Source: Roseicyclus salinarum (GTDB lineage: Bacteria; Pseudomonadota; Alphaproteobacteria; Rhodobacterales; Rhodobacteraceae). From it: a stretch of DNA of 64,000 nucleotides. Numbering within the stretch: the stretch's first letter is position 1; every line of letters begins with the position of its first letter. The translations under genes were made by a program, and so were the position numbers. The notes below the pieces were generated by a model. The model saw nothing but the letters and a program-made list of their open reading frames with translations, was not told the DNA's origin and made no database searches. Of the stretch, positions 26,622-34,490 are shown piece after piece. The stretch is from the NCBI RefSeq assembly GCF_029624655.1, contig NZ_JARRSA010000011.1:58901-122900 (forward strand). Direction: 5' to 3'.

Positions 26622-26858
26622 TCAGGCTGTTTTTACCTGCTTGGCGCCATTATGCTTCTTCCGGACCAGAGCGCCGACCCCCAAAAGAGCAACGCCAAGA
26701 AGTGGCAACGTTGGAGGCAACGGAACAACAGCCGGCACCGAGGAGAAATTCAGATTGATGGTGTTTTGACCTACCGAAAGCGATATCGGCGTTGTAGCAG
26801 TAATGCCCAGACTTAGAAAACTCTGACCGGCGAATTCGGCGACAAAGGCCAGAGGATT
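26622..26858 (-). pseudogene. C-terminal fragment of a VPLPA-type CTERM protein
   Basis: Reading the minus strand from 26858 to the TGA at 26622-26624 gives 78 codons ending in VVPLPPTLPLLGVALLGVGALVRKK plus a short tail. That is a VPLP motif, a hydrophobic helix and a basic end, the layout of VPLPA/PEP-CTERM sorting domains. Upstream the frame closes at once (TGA at 26859-26861), exactly where IS6-like sequence resumes. No signal peptide or start remains. The gene was evidently cut by IS6 activity; no full parent copy is in the window. Confidence 0.7.
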
Positions 26859-27165
26859 TCAGTCTTGGTGCCCGGTTGTTCAGCCAGCGGTCAGTCTCGG
26901 GCCGGCCCTCGACACAAGGAAGCGTTCAAAGCCGCGCCTAAAGAACGCAGCTTGTCCGCCACGACCACCCCTGCCCGACCATGTTTCTTCATGGCTTTCT
27001 CCAAGAATGTCAGGGCCGCCTTCCTGTCCCGGTCTTCGTGACGAAGCTTTCCAGCACCTCGCCCTCGTGGTCGACGGCCCGCCAGAGATAGCGCCGCTCG
27101 CCGCTGATCTTCACGAACGCGTGCTGGCGTATGAGCGCGCGGCCTTGCGGAGCTCATGTCGATCA
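26859..27165 (-). mobile_element. IS6-family transposase remnant (central part)
   Basis: Translated in broken frames, the minus strand gives HAFVKISGERRYLWRAVDHEGEVLESFVTK and later MKKHGRAGVVVADKLRS, matching the catalytic-core region of the transposase at 55225-55668. Frameshifts and the loss of both ends make it non-functional. Its distal edge still carries the CGGTTGTTCAGCCA stretch that encodes the WLNNRAE motif in the 49-kb copy. Confidence 0.75.
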
Positions 27166-27349
27166 CCCTGGCTTACCTGTTGGTAAGAATGAACAAAAAG
27201 CCTACGCCCGTTCGGTTGCCTCAGCTGCGACCGCGCAGACTTTCGAAGACACGCCCCGTTTTGCGGCAGGCAGTGGGAGAGGTGGGAAGGAGGCTCATGG
27301 AACGAAGCCTACCGCCCTACGTTGCCGAGCCATGTCCAAAGGAATTCCC

Positions 27350-28726
27350 ATGTCTTCGATAACAACGATCAACCCCGCGACCGAGGAAGAGCTTCACACC
27401 TACACTCTCATGTCCGAACGGGACGCGTCGGACCGTGTCGAAGCCTGTCACGCGGCGCAGATGGAATGGCGCAAGCTCAGCCATGCAGAGCGCGCGCCCT
27501 ACCTCACGAAGATCGCGGACAAGCTGCGCGCGCACGCCGATGAGCTGGCCGCCCTGATGACCCGAGAGACCGGCAAGCTTCTGAAGGACGGGCACACCGA
27601 GGTCGAGATCTGCGCGGCGATCTGCGATTACACGGCCCAGCACGGACCCGAGCTTCTGGCCGATGAAGAACGCCGTCACGGCCCTGAGGGCAAGCGCGGT
27701 GTCGTCAGCTTTCAGCCGATCGGCGTCATCTACTCGATCCAACCTTGGAATTTCCCGCTTTACCAACCGGTCCGCGTGCTTGCCGCGAACCTGATGGCGG
27801 GCAACGGCTGCGTGCTGAAGCATGCCAGCATCTGCACCGGGTCCGGTCTGCGTCTGCGCGAGCTGTGCATCGAGGCGGGTCTGCCCGAGGACCTGTTCCA
27901 GGTTGTCGTGATCGACCATGACATCAGCGATACCCTAATCGCAGATCCGAAGATCCGCGGCGTGACGCTGACCGGCAGCGCCCAAGCCGGGCGTCACGTC
28001 GGCGCCGAGGCCGCAAAGGCGCTCAAGAAGACCGTGCTCGAACTGGGGTCGAACGACGCCTACCTCGTGCTGGAGGATGCCGACATCGAGACGGCCGTGA
28101 AATTCTCCATCATGGGCCGGCTATACAACAACGGCGAGACCTGCGTCTCGGCCAAGCGGTTCATCGTGACGGACAAGGTCTACGACGCCTTCGTCGACGC
28201 CTTCGTCGCGCAGATGCAGGCCATCCGCTTGGGCGATCCCACGGACGCCGACAGCCAGCTTGGTCCGCTGTCGAGCCAGGAGCAGTTCGACAAGGTAAAG
28301 GACCAGGTGGACGACAGCGTTGCAAAGGGCGCGACATTGCTATGCGGTGGCGCCGCCCCCGACCGGACCGGAGCCTATTACCCCGCCACCGTTCTGGCCG
28401 ATCTCGCACCGGGAATGCCGGCCCATGACGACGAGATCTTCGGCCCCGTCGCCTCCGTGATCCGCGCCAAGGATGACGCGGATGCGATGCGTCTGGCCAA
28501 TGAAAGCCGTTACGGTCTGGGCGGCGGGATCTTTTCGAGGGACGCGGAGCGTGCCTTGAAGCTCGCGCGTGATCACTTCGATACGGGCATGATCCGCATC
28601 AATTCCTTCGGAGCCGCCGATCCCAACATGCCGTTTGGCGGGGTCAAGGACTCGGGCTACGGGCGCGAGCATGGCGGCTTCGGCATGAAGGAATTCGTCA
28701 ACGCGAAATCGATCTTCCTGCCGTGA
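27350..28726 (+). CDS. NAD(P)-dependent succinate-semialdehyde dehydrogenase-type ALDH
   Basis: A protein of 458 aa from ATG 27350, which has AAAGGA seven bases upstream; an ATG six codons earlier is also in frame. Aldehyde dehydrogenase motifs: GVIYSIQPWNFPLYQPVR, the general-base Glu in TVLELGSNDAYLVL, the catalytic Cys in YNNGETCVSAKRFIV, and EIFGPVASVIR. The sequence type is that of succinate-semialdehyde dehydrogenases, which feed succinate into the TCA cycle, but broader aldehyde use cannot be excluded. No GABA genes are adjacent. It is followed by an SDR gene. Confidence 0.9.
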   Translation: MSSITTINPATEEELHTYTLMSERDASDRVEACHAAQMEWRKLSHAERAPYLTKIADKLRAHADELAALMTRETGKLLKDGHTEVEICAAICDYTAQHGPELLADEERRHGPEGKRGVVSFQPIGVIYSIQPWNFPLYQPVRVLAANLMAGNGCVLKHASICTGSGLRLRELCIEAGLPEDLFQVVVIDHDISDTLIADPKIRGVTLTGSAQAGRHVGAEAAKALKKTVLELGSNDAYLVLEDADIETAVKFSIMGRLYNNGETCVSAKRFIVTDKVYDAFVDAFVAQMQAIRLGDPTDADSQLGPLSSQEQFDKVKDQVDDSVAKGATLLCGGAAPDRTGAYYPATVLADLAPGMPAHDDEIFGPVASVIRAKDDADAMRLANESRYGLGGGIFSRDAERALKLARDHFDTGMIRINSFGAADPNMPFGGVKDSGYGREHGGFGMKEFVNAKSIFLP

Positions 28727-28784
28727 TCCGGAAGACCCCGTATCTCCTCCCTGCCCCGACACGATCATCATGAAGGATCCCAGA

Positions 28785-29387
28785 ATGAGCATGACCATCC
28801 TCGTCGCCGGTGCCACGGGCAAGACCGGCCTGCATCTGATCCGGGAGTTGGCCGATCAGGGCCACAAGCCCATCGCGCTCGTCCGCGAAAGCTCGGACAC
28901 GAGCGCGCTTCCGAAGGGCGTCGAGCTGCGGCAAGGCGATCTGACCGACCTGCAGGACGGCCTCTGCGACGGAATGGACGCGGTGATCTTTGCCGCGGGC
29001 TCCGGCGGAAGCACGGGCCCCGAGATGACCGACAAGGTCGACCGGGACGGCGCTAAGCGCCTGATCGATCTGGCGCGCGCCTCGGACGTGTCGCGCTTCG
29101 TGATGCTCAGTTCGGTCGGCGCGGACCAGACCGACCCGACCGGCAAGTTGGCCCATTACCTGAATGCCAAGCACGCGGCAGACGATCACCTCAAGGCGTC
29201 CGGGCTGACCTACGCGATCCTGCGCCCGGTGGCCCTGACCGACGATGGGCGCAGCACGGAAGTGATCCTGGGCGAGCGCGTCGACAAATCCGCGACGGCC
29301 TCGCGCGCGGACGTGGCCCATGTCCTGGCAGAGGCCGCAACCACCGGCCGCTTCGACGGGATGGCGCAGGACATGCAATCCGCCTGA
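28785..29387 (+). CDS. NAD(P)-binding NmrA/YwnB-like short-chain protein
   Basis: A protein of 200 aa from ATG 28785, with AAGGA upstream; an ATG five codons earlier is possible. An atypical SDR with MTILVAGATGKTGLHLIREL at the N-terminus (Gly-rich nucleotide site), VIFAAGSGGSTGPEMTDKVDRDGAKRLIDLA, and FVMLSSVGADQTDP followed by HYLNAKHAADDHLKASGLTYAILRP (YxxxK-like Tyr/Lys). Such proteins are often NADPH sensors or reductases of stress operons. It probably forms a unit with the upstream dehydrogenase. Confidence 0.88.
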   Translation: MSMTILVAGATGKTGLHLIRELADQGHKPIALVRESSDTSALPKGVELRQGDLTDLQDGLCDGMDAVIFAAGSGGSTGPEMTDKVDRDGAKRLIDLARASDVSRFVMLSSVGADQTDPTGKLAHYLNAKHAADDHLKASGLTYAILRPVALTDDGRSTEVILGERVDKSATASRADVAHVLAEAATTGRFDGMAQDMQSA

Positions 29388-29463
29388 CCCTGCTGCCTGC
29401 CCGGACGTCGACGATGTCGGACACCCCCGATGCCCGGCATCTCTTCTGAAAGGATCACGAACC

Positions 29464-29562
29464 ATGGCGCGACCTGACCGCGTGAACCGCAAGCATGTCC
29501 TTGCCAAGCGCCCGAAGGCAGCGCCCAGGCCCGCCTCAAGACAAGTTCCTCTGAGCCGATGA
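29464..29562 (+). pseudogene. truncated start of an NADP-dependent (CurA-like) oxidoreductase
   Basis: A ribosome site (GAAAGGATCACGAACC) precedes ATG 29464. The first 22 codons (MARPDRVNRKHVLAKRPKAAPR) resemble the N-terminus of medium-chain NADP-dependent oxidoreductases of the CurA/YncB type, which begin N-R-x-x-V-L-A-x-R-P. Similarity stops at 29527, where an IS6 end sequence begins, and the frame closes at 29562. The rest of the gene is absent from the window. Confidence 0.5.
29527..29554 (-). mobile_element. IS6-family terminal remnant
   Basis: GGCCCGCCTCAAGACAAG followed by TTCCTCTGA matches the IS6 end segment found at about 38205-38230, 49630-49655 and 55695-55720 (GCCTCAAGCCAGGTTCCTCTGACA). 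It is the only IS material between the truncated oxidoreductase start and the transplanted FNT fragment. Confidence 0.6.
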
Positions 29563-29670
29563 GTACGAGAGAGCCCCGGCGTCGGTGATCTTCGAAGCGA
29601 TCCGTCGGGATGGCGAGCACGAGCTGAAACGACCGTTCAGCGCGCTCCGGTGGCCCGGTGTCGCGACCGG
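29555..29670 (+). repeat. 116-bp duplicate of the FNT-transporter gene start
   Basis: Positions 29555-29670 match 55913-56028 inside the formate/nitrite-transporter gene base for base apart from about six substitutions. The stretch encodes the segment DEYERAPASVIFEAIRRDGEHELKRPFSAL in the intact gene; here it has no start and no continuation. It abuts an IS6 end, so it was probably moved by IS6 recombination. Confidence 0.85.
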
Positions 29671-29682
29671 GCACGTGGAGCC

Positions 29683-30576
29683 TCAATCCGATAATCGGCC
29701 CGCCGATCTCAGGCGCGCGACGGCCTCGGTCCTATTCTGTACGCCGAGCCGTCTGAATATGCGCGTCATGTGCTGCTTGACCGTCCCCTCCGATAGTCCC
29801 AGACGATGCCCGATCACGCGGTTCAGCGCCCCCTCCGCCGCAAGCCGGAGGATTTCGAGTTGCCGACCCGTCAGAGCATTGATGGCTTCGTCCGGTTCTG
29901 CCGGTAGACCGGCAAGGTAGCCGGACTGATCTACCGTAACGGCAAGGTCGTTCGCCGCGGCGACCGAGCGGGCGACGGCGTCTAGCCGCGCCTCGATGCG
30001 GGCGAAGCCGTCGCGCTGATCCGGCGTCACGACGCTTGCGAAGGCGGCAAGCTCGGCGCGCAATTCGTCGAGGCGGTCGTGCACGTCCTTCGCCGCGATG
30101 GCGGAGAAGCGGTCTTCCGTCGTCTCGCTGTCACGGACCCGGACGAGCATCTCCGACAGGGTCTCCAGCGCCTCCCTCCGGTCATGGATGTCGAGCGCCA
30201 CGCCGTCCCAGATGATTGAATGGTCTTTCTGCCTCCTCGGATGGCCGATGGAGCGGACCCACCTGTAGCTGCCCGAGGGGCTTTCGACGCGCACTTCCTC
30301 GTCGAGCGGCGTCAGGTCGCGCGCCGATTTCTCGAGAGCATCGATGAAGCGGGGGCGATCCTCGGGATGGATCCAGGCGTGATCGACCTCCGGACGGGAC
30401 ATCAGATCCTGCGGATCGAGCGCGAAAAGCTCCTTAACGCCCGAGCCCACATATCCGTAGCGATACTTGCCGTCGGCGGTGCGGACGCGCTGCATCGTGT
30501 GGCCGGGGAAGGTCCGGCCGAGCAGCGCCTCGACGGCACGCGCTGGCTTGAGGGATGGTTCGTTGGCGGAAGTCAT
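29683..30576 (-). CDS. PAS-LuxR transcriptional regulator
   Basis: A protein of 297 aa. The N-terminal half (about 25-135) is a PAS domain of the PAS_3 type (YGYVGSGVKELFALDPQDL, WIHPEDRPRFIDAL, YRWVRSIGHPRRQKDHSIIWDGVALDIHDR). A coiled-coil linker leads to a C-terminal LuxR HTH (LTGRQLEILRLAAEGALNRVIGHRLGLSEGTVKQHMTRIFRRLGV). There is no receiver domain, so it likely senses a ligand or redox signal directly. It is divergent from the BKACE/TRAP operon across 107 nt carrying two palindromes and is the obvious candidate regulator of that operon and of itself. Confidence 0.9.
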   Translation of the reverse strand: MTSANEPSLKPARAVEALLGRTFPGHTMQRVRTADGKYRYGYVGSGVKELFALDPQDLMSRPEVDHAWIHPEDRPRFIDALEKSARDLTPLDEEVRVESPSGSYRWVRSIGHPRRQKDHSIIWDGVALDIHDRREALETLSEMLVRVRDSETTEDRFSAIAAKDVHDRLDELRAELAAFASVVTPDQRDGFARIEARLDAVARSVAAANDLAVTVDQSGYLAGLPAEPDEAINALTGRQLEILRLAAEGALNRVIGHRLGLSEGTVKQHMTRIFRRLGVQNRTEAVARLRSAGRLSD

Positions 30577-30623
30577 ATAACCAAGGTTATAAATCCAAAA
30601 GAAAATGCAGACAAGTTATAACT
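30577..30623. promoter_or_regulatory. paired palindromes between LuxR-type regulator and BKACE operon
   Basis: ATAACC-AA-GGTTAT at 30577-30590 touches the regulator's start codon. A second palindrome, AGTTATAACT, lies at 30614-30623. Both contain GTTATAA-like half sites in an AT-rich patch and suit a dimeric LuxR-type HTH controlling both directions. Confidence 0.5.
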
Positions 30624-30683
30624 AATGTCTGGATTTCTGCGGCTGTCTGACGCAGCGTCGATGTCAAGCTGAGGGAGGAAGGC

Positions 30684-31583
30684 TTGCAAAAGATCATCAT
30701 CGAGGCCCGTGTAAACGAGCTCGCGTCGCGAAAGGGCAATCCGTACGTCCCCTTCCTTCCGCGGGAGGTCATCGCGGACGCGAAGGCCTGCTACGACGAG
30801 GGCGCAGCGATCGTCCATTTCCATGGACGCATGGCGGACGGCGCGCCGAACCACGACCCCGCGTTCTACCTCGAGACGAATGCGGGGATCCGCGCGCAGT
30901 CGGACATCCTTATCCATCCCACGCTCGGCTACGTGGCCAACGACTCCGACGCGAAGGGCCGCTTCTCTGCCATCGAGGAAATGATGAAGCAGGCGGAAAC
31001 GGCCCCGGACTTCGCGCCGATGGATACCGGCAGCGTCAACGTCGATTGGTGGAACCCGGAGGAGGGCCGCTACGACACGACCGAACTCATCTACAAGAAC
31101 TCCACAGGAACGCTCATGCATTTCGCAGAGCGGATCCGGCATTACGGCCTGACGCCTTATCTCGTGAGCTGGAACGTCAGCTTCACCCGCCAGATCGAGC
31201 AGTTCCTGAAGATGGGTGTGCTGCAGGCGCCCGCCTACATCTGCTTCTGCATGACCGACGAGATCATCTTCGCGGGCCATCCCGGCACCGCGAAGGGCCT
31301 CGACGCGCACACCGCCTTCCTGCCGGAGGGGTTCGACACGGTCTGGACGGTCGTCAACTACAAGGGCGATCTCTTCGAGCTGACCGAGAAGATCATCCGC
31401 GAGGGCGGCCACATTTCCATAGGGCTCGGGGACTACGCCTACACCGAGGGCGGGCGGAACCTCACGAACGCCGAGGTCATCGCGAAGGTCGTGGCGCAGG
31501 CCCGCGCGATGGGGCGCGAGCCCGCGACCGTCGCGGAGGCGCGCGAGATCCTGAAGATGCCGAAAAAACGCATCGCGGCCTGA
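30684..31583 (+). CDS. beta-keto acid cleavage enzyme (BKACE, DUF849)
   Basis: A protein of 299 aa with a TTG start at 30684, supported by GAGGGAGGAA just upstream. It has BKACE features: IIIEARVNELASRKGNPYVPFLP, the zinc-binding AAIVHFHGRMADGAPNH, and TAKGLDAHTAFLPEGF in the C-terminal half. Family members condense a beta-keto acid with acetyl-CoA and split it into a CoA ester and acetoacetate. The beta-keto acid here is unknown. It is the first gene of an operon that continues into a TRAP transporter. Confidence 0.9.
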   Translation: MQKIIIEARVNELASRKGNPYVPFLPREVIADAKACYDEGAAIVHFHGRMADGAPNHDPAFYLETNAGIRAQSDILIHPTLGYVANDSDAKGRFSAIEEMMKQAETAPDFAPMDTGSVNVDWWNPEEGRYDTTELIYKNSTGTLMHFAERIRHYGLTPYLVSWNVSFTRQIEQFLKMGVLQAPAYICFCMTDEIIFAGHPGTAKGLDAHTAFLPEGFDTVWTVVNYKGDLFELTEKIIREGGHISIGLGDYAYTEGGRNLTNAEVIAKVVAQARAMGREPATVAEAREILKMPKKRIAA

Positions 31584-31618
31584 GGCGCGGGCGACCGATC
31601 ACCAATGGGAGGAAAGAC

Positions 31619-32617
31619 ATGAAGATCCGGACCGCCCTTATGGGCACCACCCTCGTTCTGGCCGCGGGCGCGGTCTCGGCCGAGGAATTCCGCATGCAGA
31701 CGTTCCTCGGCGCAACGGCCGCGACGACGCAGGCTTTCGAGGCGATGGCCATCGAACTTGCCGAGGCGACCGACGGCGAGGTCGAGATCAGCGTCCTGCC
31801 CGGCGGCGCCGTGGTCGGCGCGGGCGAGACCATCGAGGCCATTCAGAACGGCATCCTCGACGGACAGTACACGGCTCCCTCCTACTTCGCGGGCTCCGAC
31901 CCCGCGCTCGGCGTCCTCGGCGACACGCTCGCGGCCTATCCCGACAGCGCCACGCGCGACCGTTGGTTCACCGAGGGTGGCGGGCTCGAGCTCGCGCGCG
32001 CGCTCTACGCGCAGTACGACATGATGTTCATCTGCCCGGTCTACTGGCCGCCCGAGCAAATCCCTTCGACCGTGCCGATCGAGACGGTCGCGGACTTCGA
32101 GGGCCTGCGGATGCGGGCGCCTGGCGGGCTTGCCTCGGACCTTCTCAGCCGCGCGGGCGCCTCGCTCGTGACGATGGGCGTGGGCGAGAGCGTGACGGCG
32201 ATGGAGACAGGGCAGCTCGACGCCACCGACCTCGCGAACGTGGCGCTGAACTGGGCGCTCGGCATGCATAACCAGGCCATGTACTCGGTCCTCGCGCGCC
32301 ACTCGATGGCGGTGACCGAGATGTCCGTCTCCATGGACAAGTGGAACGCCATCAGCCCCGAGGCGCAGACCGCATTTGAGGACGCCTGCAACGCCATGTC
32401 CGAGGGTCTGGTGACCACGCTGACGGAGCAGGACGCCGAGGCGATGGCCGCGGCCGAAGGAGCCGGCGTCACCTTCATCGAGTTCGGCGAGGAGGAGGCC
32501 GATATCTTCCGCGGCATCACGCAGGAGGTCTGGGCTGACTGGGGCGGGCGCAGCCCGAACGCGCAGGCCATCGTCGACAGCCACCAGGCGTTTCTCGAAA
32601 CCCTCGGCCTGAACTGA
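31619..32617 (+). CDS. TRAP transporter substrate-binding protein (DctP family)
   Basis: A protein of 332 aa from ATG 31619 (GGGAGGAAAGAC upstream) with a signal peptide (MKIRTALMGTTLVLAAGAVS, cleavage near SAEE). TRAP-type binding-protein motifs: FRMQTFLGATAATTQAFEAMA, ISVLPGGAVVGAGETIEAIQNG, FEGLRMRAPGGLASDLLSRAGAS and QLDATDLANVALNWALGMH. The FRMQT start and the conserved Arg in LRMRAPG suit a carboxylate ligand. A GC-rich stem-loop separates it from the membrane subunits. Confidence 0.92.
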   Translation: MKIRTALMGTTLVLAAGAVSAEEFRMQTFLGATAATTQAFEAMAIELAEATDGEVEISVLPGGAVVGAGETIEAIQNGILDGQYTAPSYFAGSDPALGVLGDTLAAYPDSATRDRWFTEGGGLELARALYAQYDMMFICPVYWPPEQIPSTVPIETVADFEGLRMRAPGGLASDLLSRAGASLVTMGVGESVTAMETGQLDATDLANVALNWALGMHNQAMYSVLARHSMAVTEMSVSMDKWNAISPEAQTAFEDACNAMSEGLVTTLTEQDAEAMAAAEGAGVTFIEFGEEEADIFRGITQEVWADWGGRSPNAQAIVDSHQAFLETLGLN

Positions 32618-32626
32618 ACCGGGGGC

Positions 32627-32654
32627 GGGGCCGGTCGCCCCACTGGCCGGCCCC
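32627..32654 (+). promoter_or_regulatory. intercistronic stem-loop after the TRAP binding-protein gene
   Basis: GGGGCCGG (32627-32634) pairs with CCGGCCCC (32647-32654), 10 nt after the stop. Such elements commonly keep binding-protein mRNA more abundant than that of the membrane subunits. Confidence 0.5.
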
Positions 32655-32675
32655 AACTTCGCGGAGCCTTCCCCA

Positions 32676-33164
32676 ATGTCCTTTCTCGAGCGTTTCGCCC
32701 TGGCCCTCGGTCGCGCCTCCGCATGGGCCTTTGCCGCCGTCGTGCTGCTGATGGTCTACGAGGTGGTCGCCCGCTACGGCTTTCACAGCCCGACCATCTG
32801 GGCGCACGAGGCTTCGGTCGCGCTCGCGAGCTTCGCCTTCGTCATGGGCGGCGCCTACTGCATGGCCGAGGGCACGCATATGCGGATCGGGTTCCTTACC
32901 GATGGACGTCCGTCGCTCAGGCGGGTGTCGTGGTGGATGACCGTCGCGGCGGGCACGGTCTATCTTGCGGGGCTCGCCTACGGGGCCTTTCGGCAGGCCG
33001 ACCGCGCGATCTTCCGCTTCGCACTCGACGGCTCCTGGAACCCCGAGCGGTCGGGGTCGACGCTAAACTCGCCCCTCCCGGCCTACCTCAAGGGACTTCT
33101 GTTCGTGGGAGCTGTCCTGTTTCTCCTGGTGCTCCTGCGCCAGGCGTTCCGTCGGGCGGACTGA
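32676..33164 (+). CDS. TRAP transporter small permease (DctQ family)
   Basis: A protein of 162 aa with four transmembrane segments: AWAFAAVVLLMVYEVVARYG, ASVALASFAFVMGGAYCMAEG with the typical HMRIGFLTD after it, WWMTVAAGTVYLAGLAYGAF, and LKGLLFVGAVLFLLVLLRQAF. The DctQ signature E-V-x-x-R-Y-x-F is present. It partners with the DctM gene that starts 3 nt later. Confidence 0.9.
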   Translation: MSFLERFALALGRASAWAFAAVVLLMVYEVVARYGFHSPTIWAHEASVALASFAFVMGGAYCMAEGTHMRIGFLTDGRPSLRRVSWWMTVAAGTVYLAGLAYGAFRQADRAIFRFALDGSWNPERSGSTLNSPLPAYLKGLLFVGAVLFLLVLLRQAFRRAD

Positions 33165-33167
33165 ACC

Positions 33168-34490
33168 TTGGACATCGGGACCATCACCATCCTCATCGTC
33201 AGCGCGATGGCCGCGCTTCTGATGCTGGGCGTACCGCTCGCCTTCGTCTCGGGCGCCATCGCGGCCGTTCTCGCGGTGACCCAGTTCGGCCCCAACGCGC
33301 TCTTCGTGCTGTCGAGCCGAACCGCCGAGTTTCTCGACAGCTTCGCGCTGATCGCCGTGCCGATGTTCGTCATGATGGCGAGTTTCATGGAGAAATCCGG
33401 TGTCGCGAAGGATCTCTACCGCGCCTTCCATGTCTGGGCGGGGACGCTTCGTGGCGGGGTCGGTGTCGTCACGATCTTCGTCGCCGTCATCCTCGGCGCC
33501 ACGACCGGCATCATCGGGGGCGAGATAGTGCTTCTCGGCCTCATCGCGCTGCCGCAAATGCTGCGGCTCGGCTACGACAAGCGCATGGCCATCGGGATCA
33601 TCACGGCGGGCGGGTCGCTCGGCACCATGATCCCGCCCTCGATCATCCTGATCTTCTATGGGCTCACAGCCGAGGTGAACATCTCTCACCTCTTCCTCGC
33701 CACGCTGATGCCGGGCCTCATGCTGGCGAGCTTCTATGCGGCTTACGTCCTTTTCCGCTGCTGGCGAAATCCTGCGCTCGGTCCCGCGCTGAGTGGGGAG
33801 GAGGCCGACATCCCGCTCGGGGAGAAGGTCCGTCTCTTCGGCGGCGTCGCGCTGCCCATCGCGGTGGCGGGTGGCGTGCTGTTCTCGATCTACGCGGGGC
33901 TTGCCTCGATCACCGAGAGCGCGGCGCTCGGCGCCTTCGGCGCGGCGGTCGCGGCCTGGGTGCGGGGGACACTGTCGCTCACCATGATCCGCGAGGTCGT
34001 GATCCAGGCGCTTCGGACCTGCGGCATGGTCTTTTGGCTCGTGTTCGGGACGAACGCGCTGATCGGGGTCTACAATCTGATGGGCGGGATCGACTTCGCC
34101 TCCACGCTCCTCGGCGGGGTGTCGGAGAACCCCGCGATCATCCTCATGGTCATGGTCGCGGTCTTCCTCATTCTCGGATTCTTCATCGACTGGATCGGGA
34201 TCCTCTTCCTGACCATGCCCATCTTCCTGCCGGTCCTGACGGATCTTGGCTACAATCCCATATGGTTCGGCATCGTCTTCAACCTCTCGATGCAGATCGC
34301 CTACCTGACGCCGCCCTTCGGGCCGGCCTGCTTCTACCTGCAGGGTGCGGCGCCGCCGGGCGTCACGCTTCAGGACATCTTCGCCGCCCAATGGCCCTTT
34401 ATCGGCATCCAGATCGTGGCGCTCGCCATCGTGATCCTCTGGCCGGACCTGTCGCTCTGGCTGCCGCGGCTCGTCTACGGGAACGTGTGA
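33168..34490 (+). CDS. TRAP transporter large permease (DctM family)
   Basis: A protein of 440 aa from TTG 33168. About 12 hydrophobic segments, with DctM motifs FALIAVPMFVMMASFMEKSG, GILFLTMPIFLPVLTDLG and GGSLGTMIPPSIILIFYG, and the conserved MQIAYLTPPFGPACFYLQG near the C-terminus. It is the sodium-driven transport subunit. Its stop overlaps the ATG of the fused E1 gene (TGATG), linking uptake to catabolism of the same substrate. Confidence 0.92.
   Translation: MDIGTITILIVSAMAALLMLGVPLAFVSGAIAAVLAVTQFGPNALFVLSSRTAEFLDSFALIAVPMFVMMASFMEKSGVAKDLYRAFHVWAGTLRGGVGVVTIFVAVILGATTGIIGGEIVLLGLIALPQMLRLGYDKRMAIGIITAGGSLGTMIPPSIILIFYGLTAEVNISHLFLATLMPGLMLASFYAAYVLFRCWRNPALGPALSGEEADIPLGEKVRLFGGVALPIAVAGGVLFSIYAGLASITESAALGAFGAAVAAWVRGTLSLTMIREVVIQALRTCGMVFWLVFGTNALIGVYNLMGGIDFASTLLGGVSENPAIILMVMVAVFLILGFFIDWIGILFLTMPIFLPVLTDLGYNPIWFGIVFNLSMQIAYLTPPFGPACFYLQGAAPPGVTLQDIFAAQWPFIGIQIVALAIVILWPDLSLWLPRLVYGNV

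Noticed and set aside
33063..34391. A 440-codon open frame opposite the DctM gene, rich in Asp/Glu/Arg
   Set aside because: It mirrors a transmembrane gene; the charged composition is the expected complement of hydrophobic codons.
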